From Ifrita kowaldi (lineage: Eukaryota > Chordata > Aves > Passeriformes > Cinclosomatidae): a stretch of DNA of 64,000 nucleotides. Below are positions 25,509-38,100 of this stretch, piece by piece (within the stretch, counting starts at the first letter, position 1; each line of letters starts with the position of its first letter). The translations under genes and the position numbers were made by a program. The notes beneath the pieces are model-generated. The model worked only from the letters and a program-made list of their open reading frames with translations. It had not been told where the DNA came from and made no database searches. The stretch spans positions 310,001 through 374,000 of the forward strand of contig VZRS01014168.1 of NCBI GenBank assembly GCA_013398055.1, in the 5' to 3' direction.

Positions 25509-28500
25509 TATTTCCTTTCCCAAGGCATAACAGTTCATTTTTCTCCTTTAAATGTAAAATTTTACAAGTTTTACCAGAAACATTCTTTTTTTTCTTTTAA
25601 TGTTACATAGAATTTCTATATTTCAGAGACATTTTTGGCAATTACATTTTGCAAATGATGCAGAAAACCCTTGTTTTCATAAACCAAATGCCCTTTCTTT
25701 GAGGGAGCTGGAAACATCTGTGTATAGCATGTTGGACATCCTTGGTCACCATATGCTATGGTGGGGTTTAAACTCTGTCACAGAAACTTGTTTTAGAATC
25801 ACTCTAATCATCATCATGTTCAAATCTTTGTGGGCAGCTTTCAGTGGATAAAAATAGACTATGGGTTGAGAGATTATCAGAAAAGTTTCCACACAGACAA
25901 CTCCCAAATTGTGGTGTATAGGTCATAGGAGCCATCCCTCCTCTAATGAAACATCCCACATGTGGAAGCAGTATATCTTTGTTTATTTTCAGAGACAAAT
26001 AAGGCTAGGAGCTGTTGCAGGCAAATGACCACACTGCTTTTAGATTAGAGCTGGTGACTATACCTGATACTTGCCTTCCCATCATGCATTAGTGCTATCT
26101 TGTGTATCTCTGCAACTGGATTCATCAGTGCAGTTTGCTTTTTGTTAAAATGGTTGTAACACAAGTGAGAAAGCTCCGGTGTCAATTTGCAATCATAACT
26201 AAATACGTAAATCTGAATGTCAAGGGTTGAAAATGTGTGTACATTTAAAGTGTAATTAAGGCATGGCTTGTCTTCTGCAGAGAAAGTGAATTTCTCTGTC
26301 TCTTCATTACTTTAATGTTTTTGGTTAGATTATAGTCATCATAGCAAAAGCCTCAACATTTATCACTGAAAAACCTGATTTTGTTCTTTTACCCAACTGG
26401 TGCACTTTGTTATTCTGCTCTTCTCTCTGCAGAATAAGTACCCTGCAGAATAATCAGGCTTTAGCAGAACTGAAACAAATCCTCTCCACATTATTCTGCC
26501 CTTCCCTCTCTCTAGTTCTCCAATGTTCATTCTGAAGTGGGTTTCAGTAAATCGCAGCCTTAACCCTCTTGCATGGTCCATTAGTGATGAATGCCCAGAA
26601 GTCACACAGGACAACATGAAGCCCAATTACTTCTTCATGTGCCTTTCAGGAAGTCCTGTAGGGCTCCAGATAATTTATAGCTGACCAATCTCTTATTTTA
26701 CACCAGCTCTACTTACAGAGACATTGACACAATTGATCACCAACCTAAAGAAGAAAAGCCCAACCTGACAGAGCTAACCAGAAATAAAGCTTTCTCTGTT
26801 TCTTTGAGCACCAGACATATGGAAAGCATGGTCACTTGATTTCTACAGAAATATGTACACGAGCAGGTTTTATGGGGCACTCAACAGATGTAAAGAAAAT
26901 GCTGTCTGCAGTAGTAAATATTCAAAGGCTTCTAAAGGAATGTGTGGTGAATTTTTCATAGGAGGTTATTTGCTTTGCTAAAATAAATGGTAATTAATAT
27001 TCTCCAAGAAGGACTTTTTTCCTAATGTGTTCACTTGTGTGATTGGTCAGTTTTGGAATTTGAATCAGCCTCATATAGTAAAACCCCACAAGATACAAAA
27101 GGAAATAAATCTAATTCTCTCTTTGAAAGCCTGAGTGAAGAGCAGGAAACAAAGAATGCTATTATGAGTAAAGCATACTTTGAAAAATGGGATTTATTAT
27201 ATTAATATACTAATTGAATAGTTAATTTCCTCACTTGCGTGTCAATGCCCGTATTTTTTTTATGTCTGATCCTGATCTTGTTTCCATCATATTCCCAGGT
27301 AGAACTACACTGGGGGACACCTGTGCTGCATGCACAAGCTGCCAGCATTGGAGTTCTGTGCATGCAAGAAAGCACAGCATGGCATAAGGGCAGCAGGTGG
27401 GCAGTAAATGGCAAAACTCCAATGGTCCATTGTCTTGTACCCACATATTCTTGTCTAAGTTCCCTTGGTGATGGGATTTTCTAAAGCAATTTGTGGGCTT
27501 ACCATTTATGCATATAGACAAGTAGTGAGGCAGGGAAGGACAGGGCAGATGAACAAGTGTGTGAGTTAGGAATTATTCTCTCCCCCTTTTTTGCATCTGT
27601 CAGAAAGGTAATTGTAGTGGGTTAGACTGAGCTATAACATTCAGTGAATTGAAGTGTCCTACATTTAGGCTGCAGAGGAAGTGAGCCTCCGGGTTGCAGT
27701 ACATGGCTTATCAGTATGGTGGCTCACCAGCAGATGGACATTCAGGCCTTTACTACAGTAAATGTTCAAAGATCTGTAGAGAGAGTATTAGTCTTCAAAT
27801 ATGTGTTTCTTAATGTGGCATGATCTGATTCAAATATTGTGAGCTTGGACTCAGCTTACTGGGTATATGTACTTTTCTGTGATGCTGCTGGTTTTTTCCT
27901 ACATGTTGGACTCAAGAAGCTGACTTTGAAGGAAAATTGATGGGTGAAGTTCCAACAGTTAGACCATAGAGAAGGTGGCCTTTATCTGATCAGACAGGTT
28001 ATTTTGCACACTCTCCCCTTTGCATTTCACAGCTTCCTAATTCAAGAGGATATCACCATTAACTCCCCAACTATATTGACATTAGTATCACAATTCATAT
28101 ACATATAGTCCTGCCTCAGAGCTGACTTCTACCACATGGCAACACAGAGAAGGCATTAGAACATTAAAGTACTTTTAAGGCTATAGTGGGAGTATTTTGG
28201 TCAAGGTCACTTGCAAGCTGCAGTGCCTGGAAGGCTTAAGAAGTCCTAGGTTTGCGTTATAAATACTGGTCCAACCTTTCCCTAGGTTGGCAGTTTGATG
28301 AAAGGACTTCTACAGAGGTTTTTTCTGCTGATCTTTCTTGTGGTGGACAAGAAAACTTGAAAAGAACTTCTTCACAGGAAGAAAAAGCTCAAATAGGCAA
28401 AGTGGCTGAGTAGAAAAGCAGCAAAGGGCATAAGCAGAAAAACTTAGTGGATGGCAGAGATGCACTTGCATCAGTTACTCTGTAAGTAAAATATTTATGG

Positions 28501-31090
28501 TGTTTGAGGAACTCCCTTCCCAGGTAAGTATGATTCAGATATCAAATTAATCACAAGGGAAGAAAAAGAATTTAGGTTTCATAAATATGCGTTGAATCTT
28601 CAGAATACATTCCCTATATTTGTAGTGGCTACATTGTGAGAATGGTCTTATGCATTTGCTTTCCATGTGTGTTTGCACATAATAGGTCAGAACAGTTGTA
28701 CTGACTCAGAAAAGCAACAGCTTTGACTTCCAACAGCTTGCTTTTGACTGAAATTCCATCTCAATTTCAACATTCTTGACTTTTCTAGTAATTATTTTTG
28801 CTGTTTCAGATTGAGTTGATTCTAATATTTTCATAAGGAAGATCCCAAACCAGCAACACAACTCATGGTAACCCTCACAGTGAGCTGACTAAGATATTTT
28901 GGGGGTTGTACCCCATCTTTACCCTTGACTTTCATTTCACAGATTGCTGGTTCACAGCTTGTTTTACCACTGGAGTCAGCCACTGGAGAGCGGGGGTGAC
29001 TGTGCCAGATTGCAGTGCTTGTTAGGGAGAGTCTTTACTGCAGCATCCCACTCCCGCAAAGGTCAGAGGCCACATTCTCCTGGTAAGAAACCTGTCAGAA
29101 GAGATTGCTCTGTGGTCAGCAACAGGTGGAAAAGATTAACCCTTTGAGAGTCATGCCCCTTAGCCCATCAGGGGTCATGACATCGAAGGCAAGGCCTGTT
29201 GTCATCAGCGAACAGTCAAGCTGCAGTACTGGATTTATTAGGTGCATCACAAGGTACTCTGTGAAAAAACATTTTCCTCTCTCTGTCTTTGTTTGGCGAT
29301 TCCCTAGAGCTGATCCAGCCAAATGAATTAGAGAAGTTCAGTTAAACTGATTAGTAATTGAAAGCCCAGTAATTTGTTTATTTACCAGGGCTAAATTTAA
29401 ATGTCAATTTTCTTGAATTGTCTTTGCTCTCCTCCTGGTAAATTTTAAACTTCTGGTACTTAACTGAAATATACTGGCTGAATTAAAACAGTGTTATAAA
29501 TTCATGTATTTGTTATATGTGTTATAAATTAATTCAGATATTGGTCAGGATCGTGATCTTTGGAACACCAGACAAGTTTGCTTCCTTTCTGATTTCTGAA
29601 GACTGGCAAGGAGCCATGGAGTTTGGTGTCATTTTTGGTGGCCCAGCTTTGCAGCGTGACCTTGTAATTGAGGTCCTTCCCATTGGGAGCTGCAGCACAG
29701 CTCATCTGAAACATGGTGAAATTCAGTGCAGGGTCACATTACCATCCTTATGGGAGCTCTTACAAAACCACTCTGGAACCTTCCACACAGACTTAGTTCA
29801 CTACCCTGCAGTAACCTCCTGTGAGGAGAGAGAGTATCTCATGCCTTGCTAAGCAAGCTAATTTCCTCTCCCTCATCAACATTTTATTTCACTTTTTTTT
29901 TCCCCACAGGGAGTAAAAATAGGTGACTCAAGCTCAAACTCTGTTGAAAACAAGCACAAAATTCTTGATTAAAATCTGAGTTCAGAAATGTTAGTGTTTC
30001 ACTCAGGAAGCATAGGGATAAAGCTTGTACTGCTCAAACATCTCAATTCAGGCTACACTCAAGTATCTCTTATTTGATAAGACTTCTCTGACATGTGAGA
30101 ACATTGCAGGTGTGAAAACACCACGAACTTAGTGTGTCTATGGGCCTTAAGCATTTATCTCTGAAATATCGGTATGGCACATTTTGGATCTCAAGTCTGC
30201 AAAGACTAATGGTGTGTCTGTTCCGAGGTTTTTAACATTATGGGAATGCTTCACTTTCTCTCACAACGTAATGTTTTGCAAAAACATAACTAAAGCATAG
30301 CATATAAGGTAGCGTTTGGGAAAACATTTCATTTAAACAGAAAACCCCTAATATGTACACTTTAAAACACTGGTTGGAAAGGAGACCCCCTGACGATAGC
30401 TGTCTGTGCCACATTTCTATGAAGAGCACAAGTGCCATGTTACTAAAAATGAAAAACAAAGCCATGGGAAAGCATTATTTCAGCTGTCATCACTTTGTTC
30501 GTATTAGAGTACTGTGTACATAGTTTCAACTATTGCTTGGTTTCCTTTATGTTTGTTTAGATCTTCTATATAGCAACAGTGTAGTGAAAAATACTATGAA
30601 AAATAAGGAAAAGGTTTTTGATACAAACCCAGATATGAATAGCCTGACTTCAGATTATGATTGTATCCATATATTTCCTTCTTTTAAGCAGAAAAATTTA
30701 GATTCACTAAACATACACTGGAATAATTTAGTCTTGGCTTTTAACACATGCTACTGGAATGCAGGTACTGCCGTAAGACATCACAATGCAATGAGATTTG
30801 AAACTTTCCCTTTTAATTGTTAACTGTAAGCATATTTTCTCCTTCCATTCTGCTGATATTACAGATAATGAGTGTGGTCTTTTTCATGTAAGTTCAGATG
30901 CAAATGGCAAGACTTGTTATGGAGAGAAATTTTAAGTTCAAAATTTAGGCATGGCTGTATCTAGAGTTCTTTGGGAACACAAGACCAGGAAGCCAAAAAG
31001 ATGAGGCTGAAATTTATAGAGTTTATAAATCTATGCCTATGACATAGTTCAAGGAGGCATGTTTTTCACCAAACTATTCTTTCTTAAAAG

Positions 31091-31115
31091 AACCAAACCA
31101 AACCAAACCAAGCCA
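31091..31115 (+). repeat. Short (AACCA)n run
   Basis: Four AACCA units and one AGCCA, then A-rich sequence. Low-complexity A/C runs of this sort also occur at about 1160-1195 and 8565-8605. Confidence 0.85.
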
Positions 31116-31548
31116 AAAAAACCCAACAAATAAACCCTTTGATATTTTCAAGTAGGTTTGAAAATATGATACAGAGATTTCTGAGCTGCCTAGGAAATCC
31201 TGAAAGTAGCTCCATGCATTTCTGGAATATGTTTACTAATGATACATCCTTACCCATGCTCAGGGGTCTTTTGAGATGTTTCTAATTGACCTGGATCAAA
31301 ATAATGATTGTTCCATCAATTTACTAGTTTAGATGGCTGAATGTTAGTGCACGGGAATGATACCTGCCATTATTTAATTTACTAGTAGAGCACTTGTACC
31401 TAAGATATTTGTTGTCCAGCACCACTCCACAGAAGATTTTCTGTCCAGAAATTTTGTGGTTCTATGGCAGATTCAGAGCAATGTTCCATTATTGAATAAA
31501 TTTTTTTAGAAAACTGGTAGAGAGGTCATCTGTGGCCATAGCAGTTCT
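31116..31548. other. Unassigned non-coding DNA
   Basis: No recognisable gene, RNA or transposon between the AACCA run and the GGAA array. Confidence 0.7.
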
Positions 31549-31640
31549 GGAAGGAAGTAAGGAAGGAAGGAAGGAAGGAAGGAAGGAAGGAAGGAAGGAA
31601 GGAATGAAGGAAGGAAGGAAGGAAGGAAGGAAGGAAGGGG
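31549..31640 (+). repeat. (GGAA)n microsatellite, about 23 units
   Basis: GGAA tetramers run from 31549 to about 31640, broken by one GTAA near 31557 and by GGAATGAAGG near 31601. All purine on the plus strand except the two T interruptions. GGAA is the core recognised by ETS transcription factors, so long arrays can bind them. Nothing else here suggests an enhancer. Confidence 0.96.
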
Positions 31641-32090
31641 AGTTTTAGCTTTGACTGCAAAGTGTGGATCCAGATCACATACCTTTTGAGTGTTCAAACA
31701 CTGTTTCCTCTTAAAATATAAAACCCGCAAATTTTATCAACTGTTGGAAGATGTTCTTTAAGGAATAGATGCACTATTCAGAAGAACTGTGCAGGGATAT
31801 GAACAGAAATAGCAGGGCAGTTGTGACACATGCTACCATCTCAGATAGATCTGTCCTGCTTTGAAGGGGCCACCTTCCAACTGAGGCGACAGTAAGGTTA
31901 TGACTTTCGCTTGGTCATTACTAGGAGTACCGTAAGACTCAGATGGGAAAGAAAGTATCACAGAGAAAATGTTATGTGGTTCTCAAATTGCTTTTGTTTT
32001 GCACAGGAAAGAAAAGAAAATTTTAAAAAGAAGAGGTTTAAATTATGTTTTTCACGAAAATAGAAAACAATGAAGTGGAAGAAGAACTTT
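31641..32090. other. Unassigned non-coding DNA
   Basis: Between the GGAA array and the CR1 tail I see no gene, RNA or transposon. The A/G-rich run at 32005-32090 borders the 5' truncation point of the CR1 tail. Confidence 0.65.
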
Positions 32091-32139
32091 GGGGATCCTT
32101 AGGGGTCCCTTCCAACTCAGGATATTCAATGATTCTATC
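32091..32139 (+). mobile_element. CR1 LINE 3' tail, plus strand
   Basis: GGGGATCCTTAGGGGTCCCT, TCCAACTCAGGATATTCAATG and ATTCTATCC correspond to the last 50 or so bases of avian CR1, ending in two degenerate copies of the ATTCTATG octamer. CR1 insertions are usually cut short at the 5' end, and this one retains only its tail. It is the only plus-strand CR1 seen here. Confidence 0.85.
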
Positions 32140-35100
32140 CTACGAACTGCCCAAGAATGGCACATGCATCCTCAAGAGGAGTCTGTGAAACTTGGCTTAG
32201 ATGAGGGTAAATTCTCTCCAGACAAAGGAGGAATCTGTTCCTTCATATATTCCTGGAAATTTATTTCGGAAAACTTACTGTTAGTTCTTTAGCAGCGTCT
32301 ATCAAGATGGGTAGGATAGTGTCCTATTTTAAAAATATTTTTTTTTCTTCCAAGTTGTCAGCACGTTTCGTAGTAAAGAGACTAAATGAATGTCTAAGAG
32401 CAAAAGAAAATAACTAACTAAAAAACATACTAGCGAGCATAAAAACTATAAGCTGAAATACAGAGACAGTCACACTCATCGGCAGAGCTATGTGAAAGTT
32501 CTCTTTTGAATTCATATTTAAGTTGACTTAGACTGATGTGTTCTCCTCTCTAGAAGCAGTTGTATAACTTCCCTAAAATATGTTCTTTCTTACCTAGCAA
32601 CATGGCTGAGGCTATTTTAGACTCCGTTTTTACTGTGTTGAGAGCTACTTTGTTGTTTCTCTGATGGACACAGTTGTCTCTCTTGTCTATTCATTCAGAA
32701 GGTTGTTAGAAAGGCATTTTACACTGAACATTGCCTGGGCCCTGTCAGAGCTCTAGCAACTCTCCCTTTAATGCTGGTTATTTTCTTTCTATGACTATCC
32801 TATTTTCCCCTTATCTATCAACCTTCTGCAGTTCAGATGATGACCTCGAGCACTGCTTGCTGGGCTTTCAAACAGCATGAGCTCTGCAAGCATCATGCAC
32901 AAAGACAGATGTTCCTATGATGCTGCTTATAGTGGGAGACAGAGGGATGGAACAGCTCCTGTGGCATGGACTGCCCCAGACATTTCTGAAGATCTGTCTA
33001 AGTGTTAGTATTTTGTGGAAAAGTAAACAATTAATTTTGCATTTCTGTGCTTGACTCAGAGCTAGACGACTCCTCTGGAGAATTTGCTGGAGGCTTCACA
33101 ACCTGGATCAAATTGCACAGATCCATGAACTGGCAATGATCTACGCTGACTTCAGTACCACTCCAAAAAGGAAAGAAGTTGCTTCCATCTGTGATCCTAT
33201 TGCAAGATCTGAGTTCATATAAGAATTAATCATTCAGATTGACGCATGAAACATCAGCAAATATTCTGAATGGATCTGCTTTTTACTTTTAGTGTGCAAA
33301 ACATTTCAGAAAAAAATAATTCTGATTGAAATTGATGCTATGATGATAACAATCACAAATTCATTAGAGGAAGCATACAGGAAGGAAGAGAGAAAGAAAT
33401 AATGATAGAAAGTAAAAGACAAGTGTTTCAAAAAATCTATCTAAAGATGACTGTATGTCTTCTGAAAACTAGTATTTTCTCCTTGTTATTATTTTGCTGT
33501 TTTTATATTTGATTAATTATTTACACTGCACTATATACGTGCATACATTTTTCAAAAGTGAGGCATTATTTACCCAGTAAGTACTATGTAAATCAACTTG
33601 CAAGAACTGTTAAATATTTATAGTCTGTCTGGAAGGTTAGAAGAAGTGCAAGTTGTAGGGATTGCGACTGCATACTGATAACAACAGTAAAACCAAAAAC
33701 ATAAACATTGCAGAGGTCAAAAACATCTACTGTTTTCAAAATTTTTTTCTTGTCCCAAGATTTGAAAAAATACATTCTTTTAAATATATCTGTTATATTC
33801 CACTGGCCTAGTAAATTGCAGCTTGCCTCTCACAAAGCTTTCATGCTTGAGATTTGGTCTGAATTCTTTAGCACTTCAAAGCATGACTGAAGAAGAGTGT
33901 GTCAGTAATTTACTGTCTCTTTGCATCTGTCACCTTGATTTTCTTCACCATAAAGCTTTAAATCTTGGACCTGGAAAAGGTGGAAAGAAAATGCTCTTGC
34001 AGCTCTCTCCTCTTCCCCCTATCCTTGCAGAAAAGAGGGGAGAATATAAAGCTCTGAGCATACAACTCTCCTAAATAAGGACTGGCTTTTGTTTCAACAT
34101 AACTCTTTCAAGAGTTAGCAGATGTTTTAAATTGGATCTTCTAAAATGCTGATAACTGTGCATATCTCAGACTACAATCCTTTCCAGAAGTCACTTTACT
34201 TCCGAAATATTTATAAAAAGACCATATGTTGAATTTGTTCTTTGAGTTGGGGGAGGGGAAAACACAACAATGCATCAATGTATAGCTGATTTTCATTTTC
34301 TTTTGTTATTGTTTCCTCAATAATCACTCTCCATGAAAACTGTATCATTCTTCACTTTCTGAACTAAAATTTTATTCTTGCATTATTAATTCGAACAGTT
34401 ACCGAATTTGTTCCCGTTCATCATCCCAAAAATAATAACATTAAGAAAACATGTATGCCAGCACATGTAACATACATAAATTTTTTACATATTTATCCTT
34501 CACTTCTCTAATTTACAGCTGTTTGCCTTCCTGCTGCTAGATTGTACCCATGTTTTATGCTTAAACTGAGAAACCGAAGAGAAGAATAGGCTGTCACTTC
34601 ATCAGATTGGAGGCAATCCTTGCTTAATTACTTGAGAGGTGTTGCTGTCTTTCTTGAGTCCCCTTTTATGTCAGGAAGCCAAGCAAAATGATACTAAATT
34701 AAGCTTCCCAAGGGGAGAGCTAGGAAGATTCTGCCAAGCCAGGCTTACATGAGTCTCTGCATATCAGAACTGCACACACATGATGGGATCTCCTAATGCA
34801 AGCTCTGAGGACAGGGACCTCTGTGTTTGTTTTGAGCTTCACACAAGCAACATTGACTAAAACCTGGCCAGTGTGACACTTTATAATAAACAGGGAGAGG
34901 CCACTTAGGCCCATATGCCTGAGATTCTTTTAATCTAACTTCTGTCAGATAAAAGGGCTGCTTTGTCAAGCAAAGCTCCTTTTCTAGCCAGTGGGAAGAG
35001 ATATGCCTCTCCCAAGGCAAACTGTTCAACATATTTTACACACCTAATATGATGATCTGACATGAGCCATCATCCAGAGGTGCTCATCTCTCCCTGTTGC

Positions 35101-38100
35101 CTCAAGGAGAGGCTTCGATAGTTAGATAGGCCACACTCCCAGGCAGCTGAAGGAAGAAAAATTTGATCCCAGCCAGTCAGAAATAAGGACAAAAGCTAGA
35201 GGCAGCAGTCTGGCAAGTACACTGAGAAAACACATATGGCTAAAATTGTGTATTAGGTAGCATGCCATTCACTGATGGATGCAGGGTAAAGATCAGACTG
35301 CATGGCCAACCTGGATGCTGTTTGTACTGACAATGTAGTACTGTCTGCCCTCAATTGTAATGCATGTACATTTTTGAAAATAATAGCTGACTGCTTTTAT
35401 CTTATAAAAAGGGTTTAGGTACCTTTTATGAAAAATGTTAGTGTCTTGTCACGCTTCTTCTTGTAACAGATCTTTCATATATTAGTTATTATAAGATAGT
35501 GGTGTCATCAGGAAGTTGCATTTCTTATCTCTCAGCAGGTTTTGTGTTGATATGGTGATATGTTCAGGACACCAATTCAATGTGTACATGTTTCTTAGGA
35601 AAAAGTTTCTGTTCAGAGTCAAGATGGAATCAAAGTGATATCATAGCATATTTCGTGTTATCAACTATGAAAGAAAGGATTTCAACACTGGATCTGTTTC
35701 TCAGGCATTCAATTTGAGGAAAAGAATTAGCATTGCAAAGAGAAAAGGGAGAATAGTGACTTTTTTCTTCTGCATTCATTGTCTTGAATCAGCCTATTGT
35801 CTGGGGCTGTACAGTGTGTGGGAGTGCAATTCACTGGTGGTTGAATTCAACCCTCAGTTCTTTCAGCTGTGTTTTCAGCCTCTGATTTCCTATATTTCTC
35901 TCTGTAGTTTTAATAATGAGGGAGATTTTAGGACAATATGTTCTACATTTTCTGCATTATTGAGCTTTCTTCGTGGCCTCTCCAGAACAACAAAACAATT
36001 ACTAAAGCTTCAACAGTGTGAAACCAATGCTTATAGATTAAGTGTCAGCACCAAAAAACCAGGAGGCTCCTGAGAATATACCATATTCCATATCTATATA
36101 ATGAAAAAATGTGATATTCATGTAGTCATACAATTTGGAATCATTGTGGTAGCTGTTTTAACCATATTCCCGCCTAGTTAATTTTTAGTCCTGGAGGAAA
36201 TGCTTGGGCCTTTTGTCTAACTCCTGGATCTGCTGGCAGTGACACAAGATTGGTCTGTTCTCTTCAGTGACACTTTGAATATACACGTGCAGATTTCCCT
36301 GCATACATGTATGAATTTATGTGCACAATTTCATGCATACATGTAGAACCCCACAATTAGTAGGTCACACCTTGATACATACACATAGATTAATTCAGTA
36401 GTTACCTGTGTTATAAGACTGAAAGAGAGGGAAATGGCAGCTAAAGGCAGTGGTGACAAGAACATTATACAGAACTGGGAAAATCTGATAACACCTGACA
36501 AGACAAGCAGCAAGTCTTTTAAACCATGAGAATAATTAATGATTAGGATATTTACTGAGAAATGTGTTAAATTTCTCACTTGACTAGAACACCTTATTAG
36601 TAAAGGTTCCAGTGATTGCTGATCTTAAAGTCTATTAATTTAAACAGCAGACTTCAAATTAAAGCATTTAGGGAAAGAAAGAACATTTCTTTAAAATTAA
36701 ATGCAAGTGAACAGATGCAGTGGTGCAGCCTGATAGCTGAGCAAACGTCAGTAAAAATGAACTAGAAAGACAACACAGAAATACATCAGTATACTGCAGA
36801 AAGCTATCTGAGGATTTTTCTCCTTCATTGAAATAAAAAGGTGCTATTGCTATATTCCCTTATTTTGCATTGTTTTTCCTTCATTCACATCGACTGTGTA
36901 GTACAAAACGAGAATTTCCAGAGGGGAATAACTTAATATAAATGGCAGAAAGTTTGCCTGCAGATGGAAAGAATAAGGACTTTTCCCACAAGCATTTGTA
37001 GAAACACTAATTTATAAGGCAAATAGTTCATAAGGGCTAAATTATGATCAAATGCAGGGAAACTAGATGTGCTTTGTGTTTCTGATAAGCACTGAAAAGA
37101 AAATGAGCCTTGGTCTTTGCATAAAACATATAAAATATGCTCTGTTCTCTTTTCCTTGCTCTTGCTTCCAGCCAGGTATCTTTAATGTCTTATTAGATGA
37201 CTCTGAAAAAGGGAGATAATTTAACATGGCATGGAACTCTGGAGAGATGATTTCAAAGGGGTCAGTAATAAATAATGCATCGTATCAATAGCTGTTACTT
37301 AAAAAATTATTCACTGATTTTAACTGGAATATATATCTAAGCTAAAGGTGTTGTCTTGCCGACCCAGTTCCTGTTTCCATCTTGTTCATAGTTTTACATA
37401 TTCTGGGAACTACAGTGTAGCATATTAAGATTGTGCAGCTATGTTTATGAAAAATCTTCTAACTTCTTATAAATGAAGACCCAAATCCCATAAGTAAGCC
37501 AGCAAACATCTTCTGATGTTCAAGAACTGAAGTGATTTTCTAAATATGTCATACATTAACTTCTCCCTGTAGTTTGCTGGGAGGTACATCAGTGTGATGT
37601 GTGCCTTGGGAAAGGCTGCTCACATGGCTGTAATAATAGATATAATCTTGGCTACCCTGACATATCCAGAAGGAGGTTTGCCAGGATTGTTCTGCAGTAA
37701 TGGCACTTCAGACATCTCTACTGTAATAAATCATTGATCAGTGAAGAGGTAAATCACATATTTGGAATCCTCAGGCCACAGAGATTCAGTTAAACAAACA
37801 AAAATGTGTGTGAGTTGTATGTATGCAAATCACATTACTTCTAAGGAAACAGTGCTTTCAGTATTGACGAGTAAGTGATTTGTTAGTTGGTGTAGTGTAA
37901 AGATTGTTTAGGAAAAGGGATTATTCCTAGTAACAATGGCTCAATAATGCCAAACTGAAATCAGGCCTAGTAAGTCTGTTTTCTGTTAGTAAAGTCATTA
38001 TTCATCTATGGTTATAATTTCTGATTTCTTCTTCTTAAGCATTTGATCTCAGTGTGTGCCTTTATTACAAGTTTATTTTAACTTCACATGGACTCTTTTT

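Larger units (their letters stand above)
21791..31090. other. Mostly unassigned non-coding DNA
   Basis: No transposon is recognisable over more than 9 kb. A T15 run lies at 22363-22377. Two exon-like segments with good splice signals (24067-24151 and 25188-25310) are listed separately. The 111-codon frame at 29517-29852 and the 120-codon frame at 23163-23525 (both plus) match nothing I know. A strong splice-acceptor-like pyrimidine tract ends at 29909, but only 20 codons follow before a stop. Confidence 0.6.

Noticed and set aside
29909..29973. Strong acceptor-like pyrimidine tract (CTTTTTTTTTCCCCACAG) followed by about 20 codons and a stop
   Set aside because: Twenty open codons carry no weight, no upstream exon fits, and T-rich tracts before AG are frequent in this DNA.
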